From Datura wrightii (taxonomy: Eukaryota; Streptophyta; Magnoliopsida; Solanales; Solanaceae), in contig JASDFA010000001.1 of the NCBI GenBank assembly GCA_035772735.1, positions 86,887,501 through 86,951,500 on the forward strand: a stretch of DNA of 64,000 nucleotides, written 5' to 3'. Below are positions 37,776-47,346 of this stretch, one piece after another; the first letter of the stretch is position 1; each line of letters opens with the position of its first letter. Below the pieces are notes generated by a model. The model ran no database searches and was not told where the DNA came from. It saw only the letters and a list, made by a program, of their open reading frames with translations. The position numbers and the translations under genes are program-made.

Positions 37776-39015
37776 TTAATGTGGGTATTTAGCCATCATA
37801 TCCGCTTTGGCTTCCCACGTAGCTCCTTCAACATGCTGATTCCTCCATAGGACTTTAACTGAAGCTAGTTCTTTGTTCCTCAGTGTTCGAACTTGACGGC
37901 CCAATATTTCAATAGGAACTTCTTCATAGCTGAGGATGTCTTTTACACCAATGTTTTCCACTGGGACTACTAGAGCTGGATCTCCCAAACACTTCTTCAA
38001 AAGTGACACATGAAACACATGATGTATCAAAGATAACTCTGGGGGAAACTCCAACTCATATGCTACCTTACCAACTCTTCTCATGATTCGGTAGGGACAA
38101 ACATATCGGGGACTAGATTTCCCTTTCTTCTCAAAACACATGACTCCCTTCATGGGAGATACCTTGAGAAATACCAAGTTGTCTACCTCAAACTCCAAAT
38201 CCTTTCTCCTCACATCAGCATATGATTTTTGATGACTTTGAGCCATTTTTAACCAATCCCTTATCAACTAAACCTTTACCATGGTCTCATAAACTAAATC
38301 GGGCTTTACCATAGCTGCCTTACCAACCTTAAACCATCAAATGGGTGATCTACACCTTCGCCCATAAAGAGCCTCGAACAATGCCATATGGTTGCTAGAG
38401 TGATAGTTGTTATTATAAGAAAACTTGATCAGGGGAAAATTATCATCCCAGCTACCTTTGAAATCTATTACATATGCTCTCAACATGTTCTCTAGAGTCT
38501 GGATTGTTTTTTCGGCTTGGCCATCCATTCGTAGATGAAAGGCTGTGCTCAGCTTAACTTGATTCCTAAGCCCCATCTTAAAAGACCGCCAGAACTGGGA
38601 GGTAAACTGAGTACCTCGGCCTGAAATAATAGACAAGGACACTCTATGAAGCTGAACCAACTCCTAGATATACAATTTGGCATAATCATTCGTTGAATCT
38701 GTGCCTTTGGCTGGTAGCAAATGTGCCACCTTGGTCAACCTGTAGACCACCACCCAGATGGAGTCATAATGTCGCTGAGTACGGGGTAGACCTGTAATGA
38801 AATCCATATTAATCTCTTCCACATCCTTGTAGGAATGCTAATACCTTGAAGTACTCCGCCAAGCCTTTAATGTTCAACCTTTACTTATTGGTAATTTGGA
38901 CATCTGGCTACGAACTCTACAATATCCTTCTTCATGCCATCCCACCAATAAATTTCTCGTAAGTCCTGATACATGTTCGTGGAATCTGGATTGATAGAAT
39001 ATCTAGTACCATGTG
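37776..39015 (-). pseudogene. Integrase core, C-terminus and chromodomain, element B
   Basis: The minus strand holds the integrase core C-terminal half (38337-38660, including SIISGRGTQFTSQFWRSF with the second catalytic Asp lost in the DxGxQF region, FHLRMDGQAE and 'YNNNYHSS'). It is followed by a 163-residue open stretch (37776-38267) with KSSPRYVCPYRIMRRVGKV and an intact chromodomain end, SVKVLWRNQHVEGATWEAK. The sequence between 38660 and 39015 carries decayed core with WVVVYRLTK-like words. The zinc-finger part lies on the other side of D at 48774. Broken frames make it a pseudogene. Confidence 0.85.
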
Positions 39016-39924
39016 TGTTCGGGTGTTTGCTATATGGTTAAAAACCGACACGCAAGTGCACGTGGTCAAACAAGTAGTAAGTGGCTTAAGTAAGCCAAGT
39101 ATCGAACCAAGGAGACTCTGGATAAGTAAAAATTGCTCAAGTATACTATATTCTATCTTACTTCTATATATGCTGACAACAAAGTAACCCAAAGTTAAAT
39201 AATTTGTTTATAAGTTATATACTAAAACTATTAACAAATATCTACTTTGAATTGAAACTATGGATATGAGCATGCCAAGGTTAAGAACATGTAATGAATT
39301 TGATTATAATCATAATTTGGTTACTCTTCTCTTCCAGTTGCTAGCCAAGAACATTAGCCAAGAGATTAAAACTCTCGTATTTAATCTCACTTAAGAATCA
39401 TAAACCATCCGTTTACATTTCTGTGATCAAATGCAATTTATGACCTAGCAATACAATTCCGGTTCCTAAATTGACTAATACGGCTTTCAAGTATATTTCT
39501 ATTAGGAAAGCACATCAAAACTCAATTTTCCCAAATCAAGTTAAGAACAATACCCTATTAATTCACAACTTTCCAATTTCGTGCTCTCTCGAGTGAAATC
39601 GGACTTTTTAGATGTACATTAATGTCGGCCACACACCAATGCAGTAGAAACAAGAATTAATAGAACAACATGGAAGGAGAAGATGAAAAACCATATAATT
39701 CAATGATCAAAATTCATCACCATTGTTCATAACCTCATTAAGGAAGAGAATTAACCACTCATTTGTGGATTAATCATCCTAAAACAAGTGTTAATCATAC
39801 AAACAATTGATTGAAAGAAGAAAGAAAGAGAGAAAAACCCTGAGCTTTTTCGTCCCTCAACTGCCTGTAACCCACGTCCTTGCTCCACCAAGTCTCAATT
39901 AATTAAAAATAAGCCTAAGTGTTC

Positions 39925-39932
39925 TATTTATA
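39925..39932 (-). promoter_or_regulatory. TATA box of the D LTR
   Basis: TATAAATA on the minus strand (in AGTATAAATAGAAC), about 510 bases from the LTR start and 35 bases downstream of the GC-rich inverted repeat. The same sequence is in the other LTR near 48256-48263. Spacing and context fit the core promoter; start expected near 39895. Confidence 0.7.
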
Positions 39933-39964
39933 CTAATGGGAATTTTTCCCGGAATAACAAGCAA

Positions 39965-40200
39965 CGTGTCACGGAGGGTAACGCGGAGGCTTGCCTCCGT
40001 GACACGGCGTGGACGCGGACCCTTACTGGAAATTTGAGGTCCGGGAATAAAGCTTCAACGTGGCACGACATGCAACGCGGAGGCTTGCCTCCGTGCCACG
40101 GAGCTGTCGCGAGGCTCCACTAGAAATTGACAGATTATTCACCCTCCAGGCAGAGTGCATCCGCGATGGTAGCGTGACACGGCTCCATCGCGGAGCCCCT
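39965..40200 (-). promoter_or_regulatory. GC-rich inverted-repeat modules in D U3
   Basis: Module 1 (39967-40005): GTGTCACGGAGG, a spacer with 'taacgcggaggcttg', then CCTCCGTGACAC, a perfect 12-bp inverted repeat. Module 2 (about 40061-40100): GTGGCACG ... CGTGCCAC with the same 'caacgcggaggcttg' centre. A third partial copy (GCGTGACACGG, TCGCGGAG) lies at 40170-40195. These stand out in an AT-rich element. The set is repeated in the other LTR (48297-48532), and the module recurs internally at 44343-44512. Confidence 0.75.
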
Positions 40201-40442
40201 TTATATTGTGCAGTCCAATGCCTTTTTCGTGCTCGAATCCAAGTCCAACTCCGATATTTTTCCAACATGCCTTTTAGCTCCTCAAAATCACCTTTTACCT
40301 ACAAAACAATGCTAATCATGTTGGTTAGTATAAATTCACATTTTATTACCAATTACATGAAAATGTATACACATTGCACAATAAACAAGGCGAAAATGAT
40401 ACGTTTGAGTATCACTTGAGCATATAAATCTGCCCAAGATCA

Positions 40443-40460
40443 CTTACCCCACACTTAAAT
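40443..40460 (-). other. Polypurine tract of element D
   Basis: The minus strand reads TTTAAGTGTGGGGTAAGTG directly before the LTR start at 40442. A related 'agtgtggggtaaac' word also occurs near 43530-43545. Confidence 0.55.
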
Positions 40461-42317
40461 CCTTGTTCGTCCTCGAACAACAAATACACAATTCATGCAA
40501 ATTACATCCCAACCTTCGCTACTATGGTGCGACAATTTACGCTACGGTCATACCGATCATTCAATATTGTAAATCATCAAGAAAACATGCATGGTCTTAC
40601 AATGCAATGACCTTTAATACATTAAGACTTCCTAGACTTTAAGAATCGACCCTCGATATCGCCAAACTCATGCAAATCAGCTAATCAAGATATCCGACAC
40701 GAAAATCAATCTTTCATCAAGCATGTGCCCTCACAACTCAAGAGAATCTTCCCCTTTATGTTCATGTGACACACAAACATTTAAGTAGGGGCATGTAAAA
40801 ATTAATTCCACTCTCTCCCAAAAGAATTCACATGCATCATGTCATGACCCATAGGCTTGCCCTTAGTGTATTACTCCACTAATATAAAGAAATGCAACGT
40901 AAGATCACGTAGGACTTTAATGGGTTGTAATGGAAGCTATGGAACTAGTATATATTGGATTAGCCAATAATAGTCACTAGCATCCTTAAGCGCCTTTTCA
41001 ACACATTCCCATCTACTCATGGACATTGTTTCTCTCTTTTCTTTTTTCATCATCCCATTCATGCTGGTTTACTTTCGTATGCCCCATTTCATCAAACACA
41101 CTTGACACAACAACAAAGGTTTTTCATGCACCTTCATTATCATTTAATTATAACAAGTGCACCCTCCACCTTTTTCTTTTCTTCCCTCACTCTGCTTTTC
41201 TTTTTCTTTTCACCATTCTCACTCTTTGACACTTTGGGAAAAATCTTTTTTTGTTCTTCTTAAGCGCTTAAGAGTTTTGTATAGACTTTACGGCTAATGC
41301 AAAGAAAGAATTAAGCTTAGTTTATACATTTTTGGACAAAAGAAAGAAATAATCGGCTAAAGGCTCAACGGGCTGACTAGGGTATACAATCACATAAAAA
41401 AGGTAGAGTATGAAAAGAAAAAAATAGAAACTCTCGGTTAAGACAAAGAAATGCCTACATCCTTTCCAACACTACACCTCCTTCATTTCGTTTTGTATAC
41501 ACACCAGGCAAGTTCTAGACACTCCAAAATAGCATGGAATAACAATACCTCACTTCACACTTCATGCACATGCTCGATTCAAGATGCATTCACAGACTCT
41601 TTAATTAGCCAATTACATGAATTCAAAATTAAGCCTCAATCACACTGAATCACATTCTACAGCCTAGGTATCTCAACATATTTACAAAATTGCATTCTTT
41701 CATACGAATCACTTTTACATTTTGAATATCAGTTACAACACGCAACCAACATTTCACAACCATATAGTAACTACAGGTTCCGTGATGCAATCCACCCAAG
41801 AAAAAAACTGAAAATAAATTGAAATCACTACTCCTACCGACTATATTTCCCTTAAGACGGTCGTCATCCATCCATCATAGCAAACGGTCACTAACTATGA
41901 CTTCGGTTCAATGGGACTATTCTCGGTAAAAGAACCGAAAACAAACTCCGAGAAACCCAAAAATAAAAATTGAAAAATTTTGCAAACATCGATCATTTCG
42001 ATGGAAAAATATTTACAAAAATTTTTAATATGTACAAAATATTTTCGCAAAATTTTAAAAATATTGATCATTTCGATAGAGGGAAAAAAAATAATTTAAG
42101 AAAATATTTACAAAAATTTTTACAGACTTAGCTGGCAACCACACATTTCACAACACACATCAATTACCACAAATATGTACACATACAGAGCAGTTTGCAC
42201 TTTGCACTTCACAAACACAGGGCAACATAAACATACAAAACAAACAGAGGAAAAACATACAGGCAAACTAGCCCAGCCTCAGCGCCTAACTACTCCCCAC
42301 CCCATACTTAAATCGAA
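40461..42317 (-). other. Non-coding 3' region of element D
   Basis: About 1.85 kb between the env-position ORF and the purine tract. There is no domain-bearing frame on either strand. It is T/C-rich at 41020-41240 on the plus strand. A pair of imperfect repeats of ~75 bases around GATCATTTCGAT (41975-42125) is rich in AAAATATTTAC words. Athila elements commonly carry such a long 3' non-coding stretch. Confidence 0.7.
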
Positions 42318-43445
42318 CTACTCCTGACGCGTCTCCTCGTCCGTGGGGACATCATCGTCAGTGGGCTCTACAAAGGCTGGCCCCACTCGGCATAGAGCCC
42401 TGGCATTTTCGCCAAATGGGTAATCCAGCTCGAGCTGCCATAACTCCTCCTCCGTGGCTGGTCTCCCACCAATCCGAAGCTGGAGCATTTGCATTCTAAA
42501 CATCCGTGCCATGTACTGGTCGTCACGAGCATGTCGCTCGCCAAGCGTCAACACTGGCCCGTGTGTGGTGTCGGGGGCCTTAGTTTTGGTCACGTCAAGG
42601 GCCCTCCGCTCCAACTGCGGGATGTAATCCAAAGCCTCTTCCTCCACATCGAGGCCCCGGAGAAAGGTGGTGATAAGTCCCCCGAACCCATACATGTGGC
42701 CCTGGTGTAGTCGGGCTCTCTTCATGGCGGATATGATGACCGCCCCAACATTAATCTCCAGACCTTTCATCAGGGCATACACCAGGCAGACACGGTCCCG
42801 GGTCACATCAGTCATGTGCACCCCCGGGATTAGGCACGAACAGACTATCTTCAGCCAGATTCTGGCCTCCCTGTTCATTTGAGAATACCGCAGAGTCTGG
42901 TTGTAACCCCTCTCCTTATGTCTGCTCCATCTGGCTGTGGATCGAGCCCCACACAGTGTGCGTTTGATATCGGCATATGGTGGGGTGATGTTCAGCTGGC
43001 GGAGAACGTGGGCGTCTGTGTCCCGCGCTCCGATGATGGCATTTAGCTGCTGGGGTTCCAGAGTGACAATCTGCCCTCTGATCTTTATTGTGTGGCTTCT
43101 GATTGCCGGGTTCCAATTTGCATAGAACTCCCAGACTAGATGTAGGTTGCATTCCTTGGGCTCCTGAAATATGAAGCTGAGCCCCGCTGCCTCGATCCTC
43201 TGCACTATGCGGCGGAACTCCTGTGCTAATGGTTCCCTTGCAATATGCTCCTCGGGGAAGTATTTATTCTCCTTGTGTTTGGTGTACCACTTCTTCCCTT
43301 CATCGGTTACCCACCTCATTCCGTATTGGCAGCGTTGGCCGCGTGGAACTGCTGGTGCAGCTGGGACTGCTGTGCCCAGTCTAAGTCTTTTTCTCCCAGT
43401 GCCTGAAGTAGATGCACCCTTACCCTTATCTTGCCTACTTGTCAT
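42318..43445 (-). CDS. Env-position protein of Athila-like element D
   Basis: An intact 375-residue ORF starting at the ATG at 43445; an in-frame GTG extends it by 5 residues, but a splice acceptor lies there. The N-terminus is basic (RQDKGKG ... GRKRLRL), resembling a nuclear signal. The centre is a globular domain with FYANWNPAIRSHTIKIRG, VTLEPQQLNAIIGA, ICSCLIPG-like and VTRDRVCLVYALMKG segments. The C-terminus is acidic. It matches the plant 'putative transposon protein' domain often annotated in this position in Athila elements; the biochemical role is unknown. No signal peptide or membrane helix is seen, so a true envelope role is doubtful. Being intact next to a damaged gag-pro is notable. 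Confidence 0.7.
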   Translation of the reverse strand: MTSRQDKGKGASTSGTGRKRLRLGTAVPAAPAVPRGQRCQYGMRWVTDEGKKWYTKHKENKYFPEEHIAREPLAQEFRRIVQRIEAAGLSFIFQEPKECNLHLVWEFYANWNPAIRSHTIKIRGQIVTLEPQQLNAIIGARDTDAHVLRQLNITPPYADIKRTLCGARSTARWSRHKERGYNQTLRYSQMNREARIWLKIVCSCLIPGVHMTDVTRDRVCLVYALMKGLEINVGAVIISAMKRARLHQGHMYGFGGLITTFLRGLDVEEEALDYIPQLERRALDVTKTKAPDTTHGPVLTLGERHARDDQYMARMFRMQMLQLRIGGRPATEEELWQLELDYPFGENARALCRVGPAFVEPTDDDVPTDEETRQE

Positions 43446-43450
43446 TTTAC

Positions 43451-44157
43451 CTGTCAACACAAATAAACAAGCAAAATGTCAAGCTAAATGAATATTAACT
43501 TCGGCTAAGGTCGGGTTAAGCTAAGTTTACCCCACACTTAGTCCTTAGCTACGGTTACGATACTACGGCAAGAATCACTTTATTTACACCAAAAACAAAC
43601 AACTATACAATTTGTGCTTAGTGCGTTCGCAAAGAAAAATTCGACGGTATAACTTTAGTGTACTACTCAGACTTCATACAGCTAATTCCAATCACTACCA
43701 TCGCTAGCAATTCAACGATCGCACTTAGCAAAGAAAACTACAAAACAAAAACAACAACAAAAATTCTATATACATATGAACCTATATAACCAAACCAATT
43801 CGAACAATTTTTAACATTCTCCCAAAAACCCGACAATTCGTCGTCTATTACATTTAAACAATATTCTACAGCGACTTATCTCAATTCAATACATACCACA
43901 CGGCATATAATTCACAATTTTACCAAGTTACCAATTTCGATTCCAACAATCAAGCCTTAGAATTGAATTTCGCAATCAAATTCGAATCATTCACGCAATC
44001 GACAAGTTCAAACGCTCATTACAACATTCCGAACTTTTATCAATCATGGAATAACTCAATTTCATGCTTAATTTCGACTTAGGGTGATTTATCTCACCTC
44101 CCATGCTTAAAATCAAAGAAAATTGACAAAAACTTGAGAGGGAATAGGAAAACATAC
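43451..44157 (-). other. Candidate intron upstream of the env-position ORF
   Basis: On the minus strand a donor ATGAG/GTATGTTTTCC ends the upstream exon at 44158, and an acceptor with T-rich lead-in, TTATTTGTGTTGACAG, ends at 43451. That is 6 bases before the ATG of the downstream ORF. The 707-base stretch between has no coding domain. Splicing would place the start codon near the 5' end of the message. This is a prediction from signals only. Confidence 0.4.
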
Positions 44158-44208
44158 CTCATAGTTGAAGAAATGAAGAAAACTCGATAATTTCTTAGCT
44201 TTATACCG

Positions 44209-44512
44209 TGGCACGTTGATGGGGGAGGGAATTTTGGGTGTTTGGTTGCGGAGAAGTGAGAAAATGAGGGAAAAAGGGGTAAAATCGGGGTTTAAAATGA
44301 AGAAAACACGCGGGTCACCCGACAACCCGGTGTGACCCGTCACAAATTATAGGGCAACGTGTCACGGAGTGCATCGCGGTGCACTGCCTCCGTGACACGG
44401 AGCCATCGCGATAGTTCATTGGAATTTTTAGAAATTCCAAATTAAACCTCAATGTGTCACGGAGGGTAACGCGGAGGTCCTCCTCCGTGACACGGAGCTA
44501 TCGCCCCAGCTC
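44209..44512 (-). promoter_or_regulatory. Internal promoter-like module in element D
   Basis: Two copies of the GC-rich inverted repeat of the LTR U3: GTGTCACGGAG ... CTCCGTGACAC at 44354-44400, and the same arms with 'taacgcggagg' at 44453-44494. A TATA-like TATAAAG follows downstream at 44215-44209 (minus). On the far side, 44560-44640 shares 'aaaatcacct', 'ttggttag' and 'aataagtttcac'-type words with LTR U3 (40287-40345). It looks like a diverged U3 copy placed before the second ORF. Function is inference. Confidence 0.5.
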
Positions 44513-44811
44513 ACTGTCTCTGCATTTTATTAATTTTTTCATACCTCGCCTTTTCCTTCACGATTCCGTGCACATTTTTTCTCCGTTTGACCTGAAAATC
44601 ACCTCACTAAACAAAATTGGTTAGATTAATAAGTTTCACTAACTAAAATGAAAAAATACTACTAAAATGAAAAATTTGTACTAAATCAAGAAAAAGAAAA
44701 TTAAAATAAAATCTATTTACACTTTTACAAAATAAAAGAAAAAATATATTTTTCACGGGTTGCCTCCCGTGCAGCGCCTGGTTTACCGTTGCGGCTCGAC
44801 GTCCTTTATGC

Positions 44812-46047
44812 TCAATTGTCGGCTAGGGTGATGGACGATTTCTCACGATCATTGTCCTCCCCCCAGTAGTGCTCACCCTTATCCGGTGGTCTTCCCATAA
44901 ACTCTCGGGAATCATTCATTTGTTTAGCATTCCCATGATCAATTACATTGATCACCGAGAGTTCTTCATTCACCATCGGGAGCTTGGGTGCTTTGTACAC
45001 ATCGAACACCTCTACCTTGTCATGTGCTCGCATTGTAAGTTGACCCGCAGCCACGTCGATTAATGCTTTCCCGGTTGCCAAGAAGGGTCGTCCCAAAATA
45101 AATGGGACTTCTGCGTCTGGTTCAAAATCCAGAACAATAAAATCTACCGGGAAAATGAGGAATCCCACTTGCACAAGCACATCCTCAACAATGCCATCCG
45201 GCCTAGCTAAGGATCTATCTGCCAACTGCAAGATTACGGTTGTAGGTCTAGGACTCCCTAGACCTAACTTTCTGAATACCGAAGATGGCGTCAGATTTAT
45301 GCTCGCCCCCAAGTCACACAATCCACGAGCTCGGATACTCTGCCCAATAGTAAGCTGGATAGTAAAACTTCCAGGGTGTTTTAGCTTCGTCGGCAGTCTG
45401 TTTTGGATCTGGGAAGTGCATTCCTCCGTCAAAGCTACCGTGGCATACTCAGTCAAACGACTTTTGTTGGCCACGATGTCTTTAATATATTTGGCATAAT
45501 TTGGCACTCCCTGCAAGACATCAACAAGAGGTAAATTAACATGTACCTGTTTAAGCACCTCCATAAATTTCTTGAAACATGCCTCCTCCTTGTGTTTCTT
45601 GAGTCGTTGAGGGAACGGGGGTGGAGGTCTTTCTGATTCTGCTTCTTTGGTCTTCCCCCTATCCGAAGTTTGCTCTTCCTCAACATCTGCTGCTCCTGAC
45701 TTTTGAGGTGGTCTTTCTGGTTCCACCTCCTTCAGCTGCAAACAACTCCTTGTGATCACTACATCTACCTGCTTTGGATTTGGATCCGTGTCGCTAGGCA
45801 GTCCTCCTCTGGGCCTTGTGTTTTGGGCACTAGCAAATTGCCCAAATTGATACTCAAGAGCCTTGGTCTCTAATTGATTATTTTTCACTTCGGCTGCCAA
45901 TTTAACATAGTCAGCCTGCAATTGCGCCTGATTAGCGATCATGGTCTTGAACATTTCCTCAATGCTAGGTGATGGTGGTGGAGGAGGGGCATTGTGATTT
46001 CTGAATTGAGATTGGTAGTTCTGTTGCCCTCCTTGATTTCTTTGCAT
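44812..46047 (-). pseudogene. Gag C-terminus and protease of element D
   Basis: An open stretch of 411 residues. It starts with a Q/N-rich linker (RNQGGQQNYQSQ), a Pro-rich segment and coiled-coil-like TMIANQAQLQADYVKLAAEV. Then comes the conserved TRSCLQL linker and the protease with active site CDLGASINLTPSSVF, flap region and DFEPDAEVPFILGRPFLATG. Catalytic Asp, Gly and Ala are intact. It is in the same frame as the upstream gag piece, separated by two in-frame TAA stops (46117-46119 and about 46072-46074). The sequence after it is non-coding where RT should be. Confidence 0.85.
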
Positions 46048-46116
46048 ACCCTGAGCCGAACTTTGGCCTTATTGGTTGTTGCTACCCCACGAAAAATTTG
46101 GATGGTTCCTCCAATT

Positions 46117-47184
46117 TTAGTTGTAGCCGCTACCAAACTGCTGCTGATTTCTTTGTGCATTACCCACAAAGTTAACAGAATCAGGATTTGCTCCACAGCA
46201 CTCAGCTGAGTGCTCACTGCTTCCACACACTTCACACCATATTTGCTGGACCGCATTGACTGAAGCTGAAGGCTGGTTCAAGTTCATATTGCTAAAGTGG
46301 TTGTTCAACTGATTCTGCAAGGAAGCTATCTGTGCAGCGATAGCTGTAAATCCATCCACTTCAAGCACTCCTGCTGCTTTCCTTGCTCCACCTCGTGATG
46401 AATCAGCATTCCATTCTGGATTGCCCTGTGAAATCCGATTTAGCAAAGTGTACAGCTCCTCATAAGTCTTTTCTAGCGCTTGCCCTCCAGCTGCTGAGTC
46501 TAACAAAATTTTAGTATGGGGTTCCAAACCCTCAATAAATGTGTGTACCAACACCTCATTGGACTGATGATGATGAGGACAGTCCCGCAACATGGATTTA
46601 AATCTTTCCCAGGCTTGATACAAATTTTCTCCCTCCCTCTGTTTGAAACTTAGAATTTGACTTCTAAGTCTGGCTGTTTTACTAGAGGGAAAAAATCTTA
46701 TCAAAAACTTTGGTGCAAGATCATCCCACGTTGAAATAGAATTTGGTGGCTCAGCTTTTAACCACCTCTTGGCTTCACCAAGTAATGAGAACGGAAATAG
46801 TGTGTGCCGAACATAATCAGGTGACACTCCAGCGGGTATATAAGTGTCACTTATCTCCAAAAAGTTCTGGAGATGTTGTTGTGGGTCTTCATGAGGGAGA
46901 CCGGTAAATTGCCCGCTTGTGTGCAACAGTTGCACCATATTCTGCTTGAGTTCAAATCTCCCTCCAGGCTCTAGTTTGCGGATACTTGAATGTACATTGT
47001 TGGCATGTGGGATTGCCACCTCGCAAACCGGCCTTGCTGCTGCTTCTTCGGGCACTAACACTGCCCTCACAACCGGTGGATTTTGTTGCTCCATAATAGT
47101 CTGTCTGAGCAACTGCAGCTTCTTTTGTAGAGCTTCTCTGCGTTTACTATGAAATTCACGTTCAGGCTCTATATAAGATTCCAC
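46117..47184 (-). pseudogene. Gag of element D
   Basis: A 355-residue open stretch with the Athila capsid signature: a block around GRFELKQNMVQLLHTSGQF, HEDPQQHLQNFLEI, LFPFSLLGEAKRWL, KFLIRFFPSSKTARLR, then a zinc knuckle CEVCGSSEHSAEC near the end. No ATG opens it: the frame reads back through ELVESY to a TGA near 47210, and the first in-frame ATG is at 47094. It ends in a TAA where the frame continues into the protease part, probably a CAA-to-TAA change. Particle formation and RNA packaging would be its role. It needs readthrough or is recently dead. Confidence 0.85.
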
Positions 47185-47322
47185 CAGCTCCTTGTCTCTT
47201 GCCAGTGTTCACAGAAATCAAGTCTGCAAAATACAGGCTAAGACCGAGTTGTCAACACTTAAGAAAATAAAATAAAAATACAGTAAATTTACACTTAATA
47301 CAATTTCACCAATTGCCTAGTC

Positions 47323-47340
47323 TCCCCGGCAACGGCGCCA
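47323..47340 (-). other. Primer-binding site (tRNA-Asp), element D
   Basis: The minus strand reads TGGCGCCGTTGCCGGGGA, a perfect complement of the 3' end of plant tRNA-Asp, the usual Athila primer. It begins 6 bases from the LTR end at 47347. The 135 bases on to gag carry no gene. Confidence 0.93.
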
Positions 47341-47346
47341 AAAACT

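Larger units (their letters stand above)
39016..40442 (-). repeat. 3' LTR of element D
   Basis: On the minus strand it runs TGATCTTGGGCAG (from 40442) to ACACCCGAACA (39016). A TATA box is at 39925-39932, with two GC-rich inverted-repeat modules plus a third partial one just upstream (39965-40200). The first ~510 bases are therefore U3 and the rest R-U5. Same length as its partner. Confidence 0.93.

Noticed and set aside
40060..40419. A 119-residue plus-strand open frame, repeated at 48391-48750
   Set aside because: It is conserved only because it lies in both LTRs of D, antisense to the U3 promoter region.
42318..43445. A host gene captured by element D (transduplication)
   Set aside because: The ORF sits in the normal env position, resembles fragments of two other Athila-like relics in this window, and matches the known plant transposon-protein pattern, so an element-borne origin is more likely.
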